64,000 bases of DNA from the NCBI GenBank assembly GCA_900542475.1, contig UQNO01000004.1, positions 1 to 64,000 on the forward strand, in the 5' to 3' direction. The notes under the pieces are model-generated. The model was not told where the DNA came from. It was given only the letters and a program-made list of their open reading frames with translations, and ran no database searches. How positions within the stretch are numbered: position 1 is the first letter of the stretch; every line of letters starts with the position of its first letter. Source of the DNA: an uncultured Bacteroidota bacterium (GTDB lineage Bacteria > Bacteroidota > Bacteroidia > Bacteroidales > F082). This document shows, piece after piece, positions 25,334 through 33,527 of the stretch. Made by a program: the position numbers and the translations under genes.

Positions 25334-25723
25334 ATGAGAATTGAGGCCTCTGCAACAGCGTTTGCGAAACAAGGCCACAAAGTCGTTATCACACCCAAAT
25401 TTGACGGCGGAAAATTCTGTCCGGACCACGACAATATATATGGCGGCTTGAAAGGCACGAAGTATTACGGCAAATGTCCTGACTTTTCTGTTGACGGCAT
25501 GTGGTATGAGCACGAAGGCTTTTCCACCAATAATCCGAAACGAGCATTCGGCAACATGCTGAAACATGGACTCAAACAATCTGACCGGCTGGTACTGGAA
25601 GACTGCGGACTTAGCGACGGCTATATGTTGCGCGCTATTAACGGAAGCATCAAGGCTGGAAAGAATATGTCGGAGATATGGATTGCAGGCAATGGCCAAA
25701 TACGTCTGCTATATAAAAACTGA
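25334..25723 (+). CDS. Orphan toxin-like nuclease domain (CdiA C-terminal-like), probably a fragment
   Basis: 129 residues from the ATG, with an in-frame open stretch back to a stop at 25289 that still looks protein-like (GENETKTSDY...). The body (GKCPDFSVDGMWYEHEG near residue 48, SDRLVLEDCGLSDGY near 84, SEIWIAGNGQIRLLYKN at the end) resembles the small C-terminal tRNase/BECR-type toxin domains found on CdiA and phage head-morphogenesis proteins. No secretion signal or delivery domain is attached and no immunity-like gene follows, so it is either a broken-off tail of a larger polymorphic toxin or an orphan cassette. The family call rests on pattern similarity only. It lies just left of the mobile island. 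Confidence 0.5.
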   Translation: MRIEASATAFAKQGHKVVITPKFDGGKFCPDHDNIYGGLKGTKYYGKCPDFSVDGMWYEHEGFSTNNPKRAFGNMLKHGLKQSDRLVLEDCGLSDGYMLRAINGSIKAGKNMSEIWIAGNGQIRLLYKN

Positions 25724-25828
25724 AGACTAACCTCAAACGAGATTAGTCCAGTATTCGACGAATCCGCAGAATCGTCACTGCAAAAATATAAAACTTTTTA
25801 ATACGCGCAACATTTTTTTTTAAAAATC
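25724..25828. other. Left junction of the mobile island
   Basis: No gene seen. From about 25795 the sequence (TTTTTAAT...CAACATTTTTTTTTAAAAA) parallels that before the IS4-type left end at 33057, so the similarity between the two IS ends begins slightly outside the terminal repeat. Confidence 0.4.
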
Positions 25829-25928
25829 ATTGCTGTCCGGTAAAACTTTTTCAAACAAAATAAATTAGGGTTGATACTTCTCACGAGGTATCAACCCTTT
25901 TGGTTATCTTTGTATTTGCTAAAATAAA
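25829..25928 (+). mobile_element. IS4-type element, left-end fragment
   Basis: Identical to the left end of the element at 33057 for about 90 bases: terminal repeat ATTGCTGTCCGGTAAAAC, a strong hairpin GGGTTGATAC/GTATCAACCC with a 10-base loop, and the start of the transposase promoter region. It diverges near AAAATAAA before the transposase ATG, so the coding part has been lost or replaced by the following island sequence. Bases 25936-26019 hold an inverted repeat CGGTCATTAG/CTAATGACCG of unknown meaning. Confidence 0.7.
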
Positions 25929-26080
25929 CCCAAATCGGTCATTAGTACGGCCATTTTTGTGGTTGACTTTGTAACTACTTGATTATAAGCCTTTTGCTAA
26001 TAGAAATTTCTAATGACCGCCATTAGAAAATAGGTTTTATAAACAACTCATTGTCAACGTATTACAGATTTGGTCACAAA

Positions 26081-26376
26081 TTATTCTACTTCTATTGACC
26101 GATTGGGGATAAATTTGATATTGGCAGCTGAGAACCCACGAAGCCCGGGCAACTCCTTTTGTAGTTGTTGGCTGATGGTCTCGATTGCCCCTTTGCCCAA
26201 AAGCCCTCACGAGAGTTTTTAGAGACATAGCAACCTATACCATAATACAATGATAGTTGTTCTTTATTGGCCGCAGATGCAGCACGATGCTGACTACGCA
26301 ATATCGCTTCCTTAATAACCCGTACCGCCTCGGCGTATGTCTGTAAATCGCTCATATGCTTATTATTTGCCGACAA
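26081..26376 (-). pseudogene. DUF1016 (YhcG-type) nuclease, N-terminal fragment with frameshift
   Basis: The start (ATG at 26355, MSDLQTYAEAVRVIKEAIL) and the next 40 residues (SLYYGIGCYVSKNSREGFWAKG) match the N-terminal domain of DUF1016/YhcG proteins. At a G4 run (about 26197-26200) the frame shifts. Restoring one G gives AIETISQQLQKELPGLRGF and SAANIK, the conserved continuation. Homology then ends and the frame stops at 26081, so the C-terminal PD-(D/E)XK nuclease domain is absent. A minus-strand -7 element TACCTTTG lies at 26374-26381. An intact relative from another branch is at 61690-62748. Confidence 0.75.
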
Positions 26377-26471
26377 AGGTACAAAAAGAAATGCATATAA
26401 TAGGAAAACTTTCTTATGATATGTATTTCTACATAAGGTTTGAATGGCTTATAATTGTTTCTTAGACATAA

Positions 26472-27740
26472 CTACACAAACAAATCAGCACTGATGTCAT
26501 TTACATCTATTTTGTATATCTTAGCATTTATGTTATCTCCAAACTCCAAAACCGTATCACCTGCATATTTATCTATGATATACACAGGCTTATTGGTATA
26601 ATCAAAATATTCTTTGATCATTTCGTTTATACCTTTATCTTTACATCCATAGCCTATTACAATTAACTTTTCCGCATTCTGTAAGTTTTTCTTAAATTTC
26701 TTAAACAGTTTTCGGAATAATAATGGTTCATTGTAACGTTGTATCTTAGAAGTTGTGCCAGTTAAGAAATCAGCATGGTATTCAAATGGAGATATATCAT
26801 ATCCAATCTTCGATTTGCGACCTTTTATTATATCACCTGCTCCCATTCCCCACTTTAGCTTAACATATCGCTCTGGAATCATTGTATAATTGGATGTTGT
26901 CTTGTAAAAAGGAACATAATCAAGGCTACCATGTAGCTTGAACAATCGAATGGGAGTATTATATCTGCCCGTATATCTCTCTAAACGGCAATGGTATGTT
27001 CTGTTATCTTGAATCAAATTCCCATAATATTCCGAACCATATTCATCGAAGCCATCAGAGATCTTTCCGTTTATATATTCAGTTTTGTTAAATGATTCGA
27101 ATAGTAAGTCATGATTTAACGTATGTACATTAATAATATAGCTATCACTAAGATTGGATAAGTATTTGAGAAAGCCGTTATAGCCATCTATATAACCGAC
27201 TCTAAATGGTTCATTGTCATAAAACCGTTTGCCATCTTTATCTTTTAACAGATACTCGACCATTTGATTGTAAATGTACACAACATTAAACAAATAGTTA
27301 TCATAGCTCTCAAATTCATCACATAAATCATTGCAAAGAACCTGATAACGTTCTTCTTTTGCCTCTTCTGACTTTATGAAATCATAAAAGACCTCATAAT
27401 CAAATTCATCATTGTGTGCTTTTGTATATTCTTTGATTAGGCGTTTACAAAATATAAAATATTTTTGGTGAGCATTCAAGACGCCATTGATTTGAAATTG
27501 TGGCTTTTGCCCATCCGTAGATATTGCTAATTCACCAGAAGGTGAAAAATCTACATTCTTATCATCAAATTTCAGTAAACCATTATTCATGTCATTCCCT
27601 ATAGGATATCCTTTAGGAGCTGAGAATCCTGCTCCTATGAGTATTGCAACGGATTTTCTTCCTGCCAACGGAACAGAGACTTGCTCTTCATGTCCTAAAT
27701 CTAAATCGAGGTTCTTCATATCATCTAATTTTAATTCCAT
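26472..27740 (-). CDS. SIR2-like protein (predicted NAD-binding/NADase), partner of the protease gene
   Basis: 422 residues from the ATG at 27740, which overlaps the upstream protease gene by 20 bases; an ATG at 27719 would avoid overlap. SIR2 features: AILIGAGFSAPKGYPIG near residue 33 (NAD-binding GAGxS), INVHTLNHDLLFESF near residue 204 (TxNxD), LFKLHGSLDYV near residue 266 (HGS histidine) and LIVIGYGCKDKGINEMI near residue 380. Such SIR2-like proteins act as NAD-depleting effectors in Thoeris, DSR and Argonaute-linked phage defence, while others are deacylases. The long insert between motifs, lack of a zinc-ribbon and island location favour a defence-type effector, by inference. No membrane segment or signal is present. 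Confidence 0.72.
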   Translation of the reverse strand: MELKLDDMKNLDLDLGHEEQVSVPLAGRKSVAILIGAGFSAPKGYPIGNDMNNGLLKFDDKNVDFSPSGELAISTDGQKPQFQINGVLNAHQKYFIFCKRLIKEYTKAHNDEFDYEVFYDFIKSEEAKEERYQVLCNDLCDEFESYDNYLFNVVYIYNQMVEYLLKDKDGKRFYDNEPFRVGYIDGYNGFLKYLSNLSDSYIINVHTLNHDLLFESFNKTEYINGKISDGFDEYGSEYYGNLIQDNRTYHCRLERYTGRYNTPIRLFKLHGSLDYVPFYKTTSNYTMIPERYVKLKWGMGAGDIIKGRKSKIGYDISPFEYHADFLTGTTSKIQRYNEPLLFRKLFKKFKKNLQNAEKLIVIGYGCKDKGINEMIKEYFDYTNKPVYIIDKYAGDTVLEFGDNINAKIYKIDVNDISADLFV

Positions 27741-29721
27741 AAAATTTCCAATCACTATCAATTGACTCTATGAGGTTAATTGATGTTACTGATTCGGGGA
27801 GTGGAGGGAAATATAAGGTAAATGTGATGTCTTGCCCTGCGTAAGAGAAATATGTTTTATCAGGAGCAATTTTAATACCTTCTGCTTTATTCATTGTATA
27901 TTGCTTACCGTTGGCAGAGATGTATGTGTTTCTGTCTATATTACACCATTGATAATAATCGCTCCCAGATTGATTGTTGCCAATTATTTCAATAGCTGTA
28001 TATTCTTCTGTCAATCTTACACTTTTTATCTTTGCTCGTTCTGCAGTAGTGCTACCAATAGTAGGATATTCGATATAATTATTGGATAGAGTATAAGTTT
28101 GATGGTTCCCGTTTGTCTCATTGCTTACGTTATTAGTTACTATGTGATTAGTTACCTGATTAGAGCAACTAATCATAAATACATAATTCTTTAGGCCATT
28201 AACCTTTTCTGTTAAAGGCAAGCCTGCTGTTTGATTATTGTTAGGCAAATTTGAAGTTGAAATAGAACTTTCAATCAAATTCTTTAAGTAAGATGTTTTG
28301 ATGGCATAACCGACATTTTCAGCTTCTTTGTGTTTTGCATTTACAATTCCAATCAAATTTCCCTTATTGTCAAATAATGGTCCACCGCTATTGCCTGGCT
28401 GAATAGGAGCAGATATTTGATACAAAGAAACATCGCCTTGAAATCCTGTTTTAGAACTAATAACCCCTGTTGTCAATTTGATTTCATCTCCCATGGTACT
28501 TGTCAAGGGATACCCTAATACAAAAATATCTTCTCCAACCTCAGATACAGTTGTTTTAACATTATACGGGATAGTGCCAAATCCCTTAAATGTATTATCT
28601 ATTATCTGTAATAACGCAATGTCGTTGTATTTGTCAGTAGCCACAATTGTTGCATTATATTGCTTAGCAAAGTTTCCGTTGACACCTTGAATACTTATTG
28701 ATTTTGCATTTTCTATAACATGATAGTTTGTAACAACATACCCACCCTTAAGAGCGAAACCAGTACCCGACCATTCTTGAAGAGCTGACGGATTATTCGT
28801 AAAGATAGAAGTTGGGTACATTTTTAGATAACCATCTTCGTCATTGTCAATAACAACTTTCATACTGCCGCTCTCAAACATTACATAGGCATCGTTATTG
28901 ATAGTTTTATCCGCCATATACCAATTCATTTTGAAGAAACCAGGTGTTGCACTTGTGCGTAGTATTGCCTTCACATCACCGAAATGCCATTGATTAAGTG
29001 GTTTTTGGCTACCCATATATATCAATTTATACTCATCTCCATCTTTTATGCAAGCCAACTTGTATTTATTATCAGAAAAACCTTCATAGATACCAACAAT
29101 ACCATCGTTTTGGCTATCAATTATCTGTTTAATTTGTGTCTCGTTTAGTCCAATATTAGGGACATTTGGATATGGATTATTTATTTGAATACCGACCCAT
29201 TCAAATCCCCCTTCTTCAAGTTCTCTTATATATACATTTTCACACCCATATGGCAATTTGTCAAAATGTAGCTCAAAATAATAAAATTCGCGACCTTTTT
29301 CTGTGATTTTATATTTCGTATCAAGTTGGTTAACTCCCAAACTACGGATTAAGAATCCTGCTTTACTCATAGTTTGCCTTTCTTCTCGAATTCGTCTAAT
29401 GACGTCTGCGTATAATTGGGCATATTCAGAGGGAGGGAGAAAATCTGGGAAATCTAATCTTGAACGTCTTGCATCATTGATATTCCATGCATCAGCCGGA
29501 ACTAAAACCGTTGCAGAGCTGAACCGAACCCAGCCACCCCGTTGTTTAGAACGAGGAACTTTGATTGTAACAATAGTTTCATCGTTTGTAATTTGTACTT
29601 TTTCAATAATACAATCATTGTTCTTGCTTCTAACCACAGGTGAGTATGTTGTTTGCGCATAGACCAATGAATGACATGCAAATAGGATGTTGAAAATCAC
29701 AAATAATCTTTTGAACCACAT
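27721..29721 (-). CDS. Secreted trypsin-like serine protease with flanking beta domains
   Basis: 666 residues from the ATG at 29721 (MWFKRLF). A signal peptide ends near VYAQ/TT (residue 23). The S1 trypsin-like domain spans about residues 315-485 with a complete triad: VVTNYHVIEN (His), YNDIALLQI (Asp) and PIQPGNSGGPLF (Ser). The N-terminal 190 residues and C-terminal 120 residues look like related beta-sandwich domains: each starts with a KVQIT/SVRLT strand and ends with WVGIQI or FYGIKI. A segment near residue 200-300 has WYMADKTINNDAYVMFES. The gene overlaps the SIR2-like gene, so the two are translated together, though one product should be exported and the other cytosolic. Substrate and pathway are unknown. 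Confidence 0.78.
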   Translation of the reverse strand: MWFKRLFVIFNILFACHSLVYAQTTYSPVVRSKNNDCIIEKVQITNDETIVTIKVPRSKQRGGWVRFSSATVLVPADAWNINDARRSRLDFPDFLPPSEYAQLYADVIRRIREERQTMSKAGFLIRSLGVNQLDTKYKITEKGREFYYFELHFDKLPYGCENVYIRELEEGGFEWVGIQINNPYPNVPNIGLNETQIKQIIDSQNDGIVGIYEGFSDNKYKLACIKDGDEYKLIYMGSQKPLNQWHFGDVKAILRTSATPGFFKMNWYMADKTINNDAYVMFESGSMKVVIDNDEDGYLKMYPTSIFTNNPSALQEWSGTGFALKGGYVVTNYHVIENAKSISIQGVNGNFAKQYNATIVATDKYNDIALLQIIDNTFKGFGTIPYNVKTTVSEVGEDIFVLGYPLTSTMGDEIKLTTGVISSKTGFQGDVSLYQISAPIQPGNSGGPLFDNKGNLIGIVNAKHKEAENVGYAIKTSYLKNLIESSISTSNLPNNNQTAGLPLTEKVNGLKNYVFMISCSNQVTNHIVTNNVSNETNGNHQTYTLSNNYIEYPTIGSTTAERAKIKSVRLTEEYTAIEIIGNNQSGSDYYQWCNIDRNTYISANGKQYTMNKAEGIKIAPDKTYFSYAGQDITFTLYFPPLPESVTSINLIESIDSDWKFYGIKIR

Positions 29722-30031
29722 ATATATTACCAATTTTTGATTATCAAATTCAAAAACAAGCGTAAACTGTATGCCACACTTAACTTGAAGGTCGTAGGAA
29801 ACCTTTGACGCAGATGTAACAATAGCAGCCCACGCTATAGCGTGAGAACCACTATGCTATCCCTTGCGTCAATTTGAAAATTTCCTACGTTTTCAAGTAC
29901 AAGATAAGCATAGCGCTTCTTCTTTTTCTCTTATGTCTTGGATAGAGTCGCCCCTATCCAACTGCAAAATTACAAAAAAATCGTAATAATAGGCTCATAT
30001 TAGGCAAATTATTACGACTAAGGGGTGCGTT
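29722..30031. other. Gene-free spacer with two inverted repeats
   Basis: No gene. 29784-29897 is a large imperfect inverted repeat: CTTGAAGGTCGTAGGAAA against CTTGAAAACGTAGGAAA read from the other side, with GACGCA near both inner ends and a perfect palindrome CACGCTATAGCGTG at 29831-29844 in the middle. 29981-30017 is a perfect 10-bp stem TCGTAATAAT/ATTATTACGA with a 17-base loop, placed just after the relaxase stop. They may be element ends, recombination sites or structured RNA. Confidence 0.6.
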
Positions 30032-31406
30032 TTATAGTTTCAACCCTCGATTCTGTCTTCTGCTTGTCGGCAATCCTAACGCTTCCATAAACTCATCTTT
30101 TTTGCGTCTGAACCAAGAGTGATGCGAAACACCATCGATTCTAAGGTCAAATCTTCCCTCTTTATCTTCTTTGAGGGAACAAACCGCCCCATCGGCTGAA
30201 AACGATTGGTTAAACATCGTTGAATAGAACTTACCTTTTACGGGGATTTCCTTGAAAGTGCACAAAGCTTTGATAAGGTTGTCGTTGAATCTCATTTTCT
30301 CGCTGAGGTATTTAATCAACGGCATCCGTTTCTCCACATACGGGAAGTAGCGCAAAATCTTGTCAATATACTCCGATTGTTTACGATGTTCCGCTTCGTA
30401 TGACTGCTTAACCTCCTGTATCTGCTTTTGGTGCTCCACCTCCATTTGCTTGATGTTGGATTGCAGTTGCTCAATGGTTTCATCTCTGATTGCTATCTCA
30501 TCCCGTAAATCCTCGTTCTTGCGCTCCAATGATTTCATCTTACCGCTGCCGAAAAGAGAACTCACTCCGCTTGCAAGGGCTGTGGCTGCATCGGTAGCTA
30601 CGCTTTTAAGTTTGTAGGTGCGTATCTCCGATTTCACCTGTTTTAGTTCTTGCTCAGCAAGATCTATCTGGCGTTCCTTGTGTTGCCGTTCAGCCTCTAT
30701 GCGTTCCAACTCGGCACGCTGCTTCTCGATGATAAAGTCGTTTCGTTCCAAATGCTCCTTGCCCGTTTCGGTTTTGGATTGTCCTCGCTGCATTGATAGA
30801 ATTTCGGATGCCAAAGTCTGCATCTGCATCATATCGTCATCGTTAAGTTTTCGGCTTTTACCCATATCGTGGTTCATCCAATCGAATACGATATGGGCGT
30901 GGTAGTTGGGCTTAAACCATCTGCCAACAATCTGAAAACTCTCCTTGTCGTCTGGGGCAGGCTCTCCACCGAGCCAATGCCCCTCATCTTTGTGTTAGGA
31001 ATATTTGCAGCGGTGTGATACCCCAACGCTGTTGGCACTCCTCGCCAAACCTGCGAACATCCTCCAATGTGGTTTTGGACTTGATGAGTAGCACTCCCTC
31101 ACGAATGGGTGAGCATCCTGCCACCTTGACAATTTTGCCACTCTTGGTTTTGCGTTCTCGCTCTTTCTCCTGCATTGCCCGTCCCGTCTTAGCCTTTACC
31201 ATCTGCTTGATGTTATCGTAATGCGTTTGTAAGTCATAGTCGCCGAGGCGTGGATTTATCCAATACTCATTGTCGGCAACAAGTTGGGGAATGAGGTAGA
31301 TTTTCGACTCGCCAATGTTACGCATATACTCTGGAGTTTTTAGGTTGTGAGCCTCGCTCGATGATATGTTACAAGGCTTGATGTGTATGCTGCTTTTTAT
31401 TGCCAT
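30032..31406 (-). pseudogene. MobV/Mob_Pre relaxase, split by a one-base insertion
   Basis: The 5' part (30984-31406, 140 codons) is the N-terminus of a MobV relaxase: MAIKSSIHIKPCNISSSEAHN and WGITPLQIF. The frame stops at TGA just after LTQR. Removing one A in CTAACAC (one of bases 30995/30996) restores LHKDEGHWLGGEPAPDD and FKPNYHAHIVFDWMNHDMG. This carries the conserved HxDE and the NxHAHIVFD metal-binding histidines, and joins directly to the 281-codon 3' ORF (30032-30877). That part is a long coiled coil followed by a conserved C-terminal domain. The intact protein would nick oriT and lead transfer of a mobilizable element. The frameshift probably inactivates it unless frameshifting or an error is involved. 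Confidence 0.82.
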
Positions 31407-31639
31407 AGGTCTTTGATTTTATTGGTTACAATTAGGTCGTTTGTTTGCTCGTTTCCACTGTAGGGGTTCTTAGGGGCGAAGCCCATAAGCGGAGTGCAGA
31501 GAGGTCGTTCTGCACCCTCGGTAGAGCCCACAACTACGAAAGAGAAGCGTGTAGTTATAGTGGGCTATAACCTGAAGCCTCGTTTCTTCTTCGGCTGCGG
31601 TTGTGGCATCCGTCTTGCGGATTGGACTTGCGATTTTTT
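31407..31639. other. Region upstream of the relaxase, possible oriT
   Basis: No convincing gene. Relaxase genes of this type usually have oriT just upstream, so a transfer origin may lie here. The stretch around 31460-31500 (GGGGTTCTTAGGGGCGAAGC) and 31535-31570 is GC-richer than its surroundings, but no clear nick-site hairpin was identified. Confidence 0.35.
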
Positions 31640-32915
31640 CCTGACTTCATCACTTTTCTGCGCCATCACATAGCGCAGATTGAAAATCAATGAGTTATGT
31701 CAAAATTATGGGTGGCTTTGGGTGGCGCAAGCAAAAAAATGTGTACCTTTGTCCCATGTATGTACGCAAGAAACATAACAGATCAGGTACCACAAGCGTG
31801 GTTGTTGTCAGCAAAGCCAGCGGCAAATATAAGGAGATAAAGTCCTTTGGGTCTTCATCGTCAGAGGAAGATATAGAATCACTGTGTAATAAAGCGACTG
31901 CATGGATTCGCTCTTTGGGAGGTCAGAAGGAATTAGACTTTGACGACCGTCGCGGAAAGGAAGTAGAGGACACTAAGCGTCTCCTCAACAACATAGACAA
32001 CATATTAATTAATGGCACGCAACTGCTGCTTGGCCAAGTTTACGACAGCATTGGCTTCAACAGCATACCAGATGGGATTCTACGCCATCTTGTGATAGCC
32101 AGAGTGTCGCAACCGAAGAGTAAGTTGGCAACGGTTGACTACCTGAAGTCTTACTATGACGAGGACGTTGATCTCAATCACATCTATCGCTACATGGACA
32201 AGCTCTACAATACGCAGATGGAACTGGCTCAACAGATTAGTGTAGAGCATACGCATAAGATATTCGGTGGAAAAATAGGGCTGATGTTTTATGATGTAAC
32301 GACATTGTACTTTGAAACTGCACAGACAGATGTGCTACGTGAGCCGGGTTTCTCGAAAGACGGCTGAGGAAAGCCTATAAGAGCGGACACATCACCAAGC
32401 AGCAGGTAAACCGCAGAGGTTACAACAAGTTCCTTGAAATCAGCAAGGATATTGATGTAAGCATAAGCGAGGAGAAGATTGCCGAGGACTGCAAATGGGA
32501 TGGATTGAAAGGGCATATCACCAATACGGACCTTGCCGCAGAACGTGTAATAGACCAATACCACGGGCTATGGGTGGTAGAACGTGCCTTCCGTATCTCA
32601 AAAGGAACTTTGGAAATGCGTCCAATGTTCCATTTTACAGAAAGAAGGATAGAAGCACACATTTGTTTCTGCTTCATAGCCTATAAAGTATATAAGGAAT
32701 TAAAGAGACTTATAGAAATCAACAAAATAGAAATGAGTGTTGACCATGTGCTTGATGTCGCCAAAACAATCACGACAATAAAGATACGGATGCCAGAGAA
32801 TGGGGCGTTTTTCACAAAAACATTGTTCCTAACCGATAAGCACCGTACTATCATGTCACTTTTCGACCTATCAAAAGACCATTTTTAATTGGGGTGGCGC
32901 ATTGATGAAGTCAGG
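31640..32915 (+). mobile_element. Defective IS1634-family element
   Basis: Bounded by a perfect 13-bp inverted repeat CCTGACTTCATCA (31640-31652) / TGATGAAGTCAGG (32903-32915). Similarity continues inward as TGCGCCA[TC]C, suggesting imperfect terminal repeats. The interior holds a transposase with a large deletion. No target-site duplication is visible beside these ends, so the exact boundaries are tentative. The length of 1.28 kb is well short of a complete IS1634 element. Confidence 0.55.
31756..32888 (+). pseudogene. IS1634-type transposase, internally deleted and frame-broken
   Basis: The N-terminal part starts at ATG 31756 (MYVRKKHNRSGTTSVVVV), 13 bases from a -7 element TACCTTTG at 31743. 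It runs to VTTLYFETAQTDVLREPGFS and KDG, where a TGA follows. The second part continues in another frame from about 32361 (LRKAYKSGHITKQQVNRRGY through RVIDQYHGLWVVERAFRISK to FDLSKDHF). The first part ends in the strand with the first catalytic Asp (YDVTTLYFE); the second contains the catalytic Glu region (VVERAFRISK). The piece between, roughly 170-200 residues with the middle Asp, is missing. The transposase is therefore dead. Confidence 0.8.
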
Positions 32916-33056
32916 AATGTTTCGAGCAGTTCTACACGATGTGCAAATAAAGAAAGGACACTCACCGGTCTTCTATACCGACCATCTGGTGAATGCCTTT
33001 CGTGTGCAAAGATACATATAATTTTTTAATTGTCAACATTTTTTTTTAAAAAAATC
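32916..33056. other. Spacer between the two IS remnants
   Basis: Only a short C-terminal-looking tail (ECFEQFYTMCK, stop near 32951) is visible, probably the end of a gene interrupted by the IS1634-type element. The rest is AT-rich and parallels the sequence left of 25829. Confidence 0.4.
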
Positions 33057-33527
33057 ATTGCTGTCCGGTAAAACTTTTTCAAACAAAATAAATTAGGGTT
33101 GATACTTCTCACGAGGTATCAACCCTTTTGGTTATCTTTGTTTTTGCAAAAATAAAACATAACCATGAGCAAAGATAGTCATTTTACCGGACAGCCGGTC
33201 TATAGTCAAGTGTTAAAGTTACTCGACAAGGAGAAAATTCTTCAAATAAGCCACGAAACAAAAGGAAGTGAGGCTTATGTGAAGCGTTTTGACGGCTATC
33301 AGCACCTCGTCGTGATGTTGTTCGGCATACTCAAACACTTTGACTCTCTGCGCGAGCTTGAGATAGGCATGAAGGCGGAGGCTCACAAACTCGGACACCT
33401 CGGAATGAACTGTCTGGTTCGTCGCAGCACGCTTGCAGAGGCCAATATACGTCGTCCCCAGGAGTTCTTTGCAAGTGTCTATGCGTATCTGCTGGAGAAG
33501 TATGCCGGGGTTTTACCAGACAGCAAT
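33057..33527 (+). mobile_element. MITE-like deletion derivative of an IS4-type element
   Basis: 471 bases bounded by terminal repeats ATTGCTGTCCGGTAAAAC (33057-33074) and GTTTTACCAGACAGCAAT (33510-33527), one mismatch in 18. It keeps the left-end hairpin GGGTTGATAC/GTATCAACCC and the first part of the transposase, then jumps straight to the right terminal repeat. It cannot move by itself but could be mobilised by a full element elsewhere in the genome. Confidence 0.75.

Noticed and set aside
25232..25699. Minus-strand 155-codon ORF opposite the toxin-like gene
   Set aside because: No domain features and it is the shadow of a plus-strand ORF with better composition and conserved-looking motifs.
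31565..31666. A 33-codon minus-strand ORF (MAQKSDEVRKKSQ... ending KKKRGFRL) upstream of the relaxase
   Set aside because: Its start lies inside the probable left terminal repeat of the IS1634-type element, so it is likely a chimera of IS end and older sequence. Too short to support as a gene.
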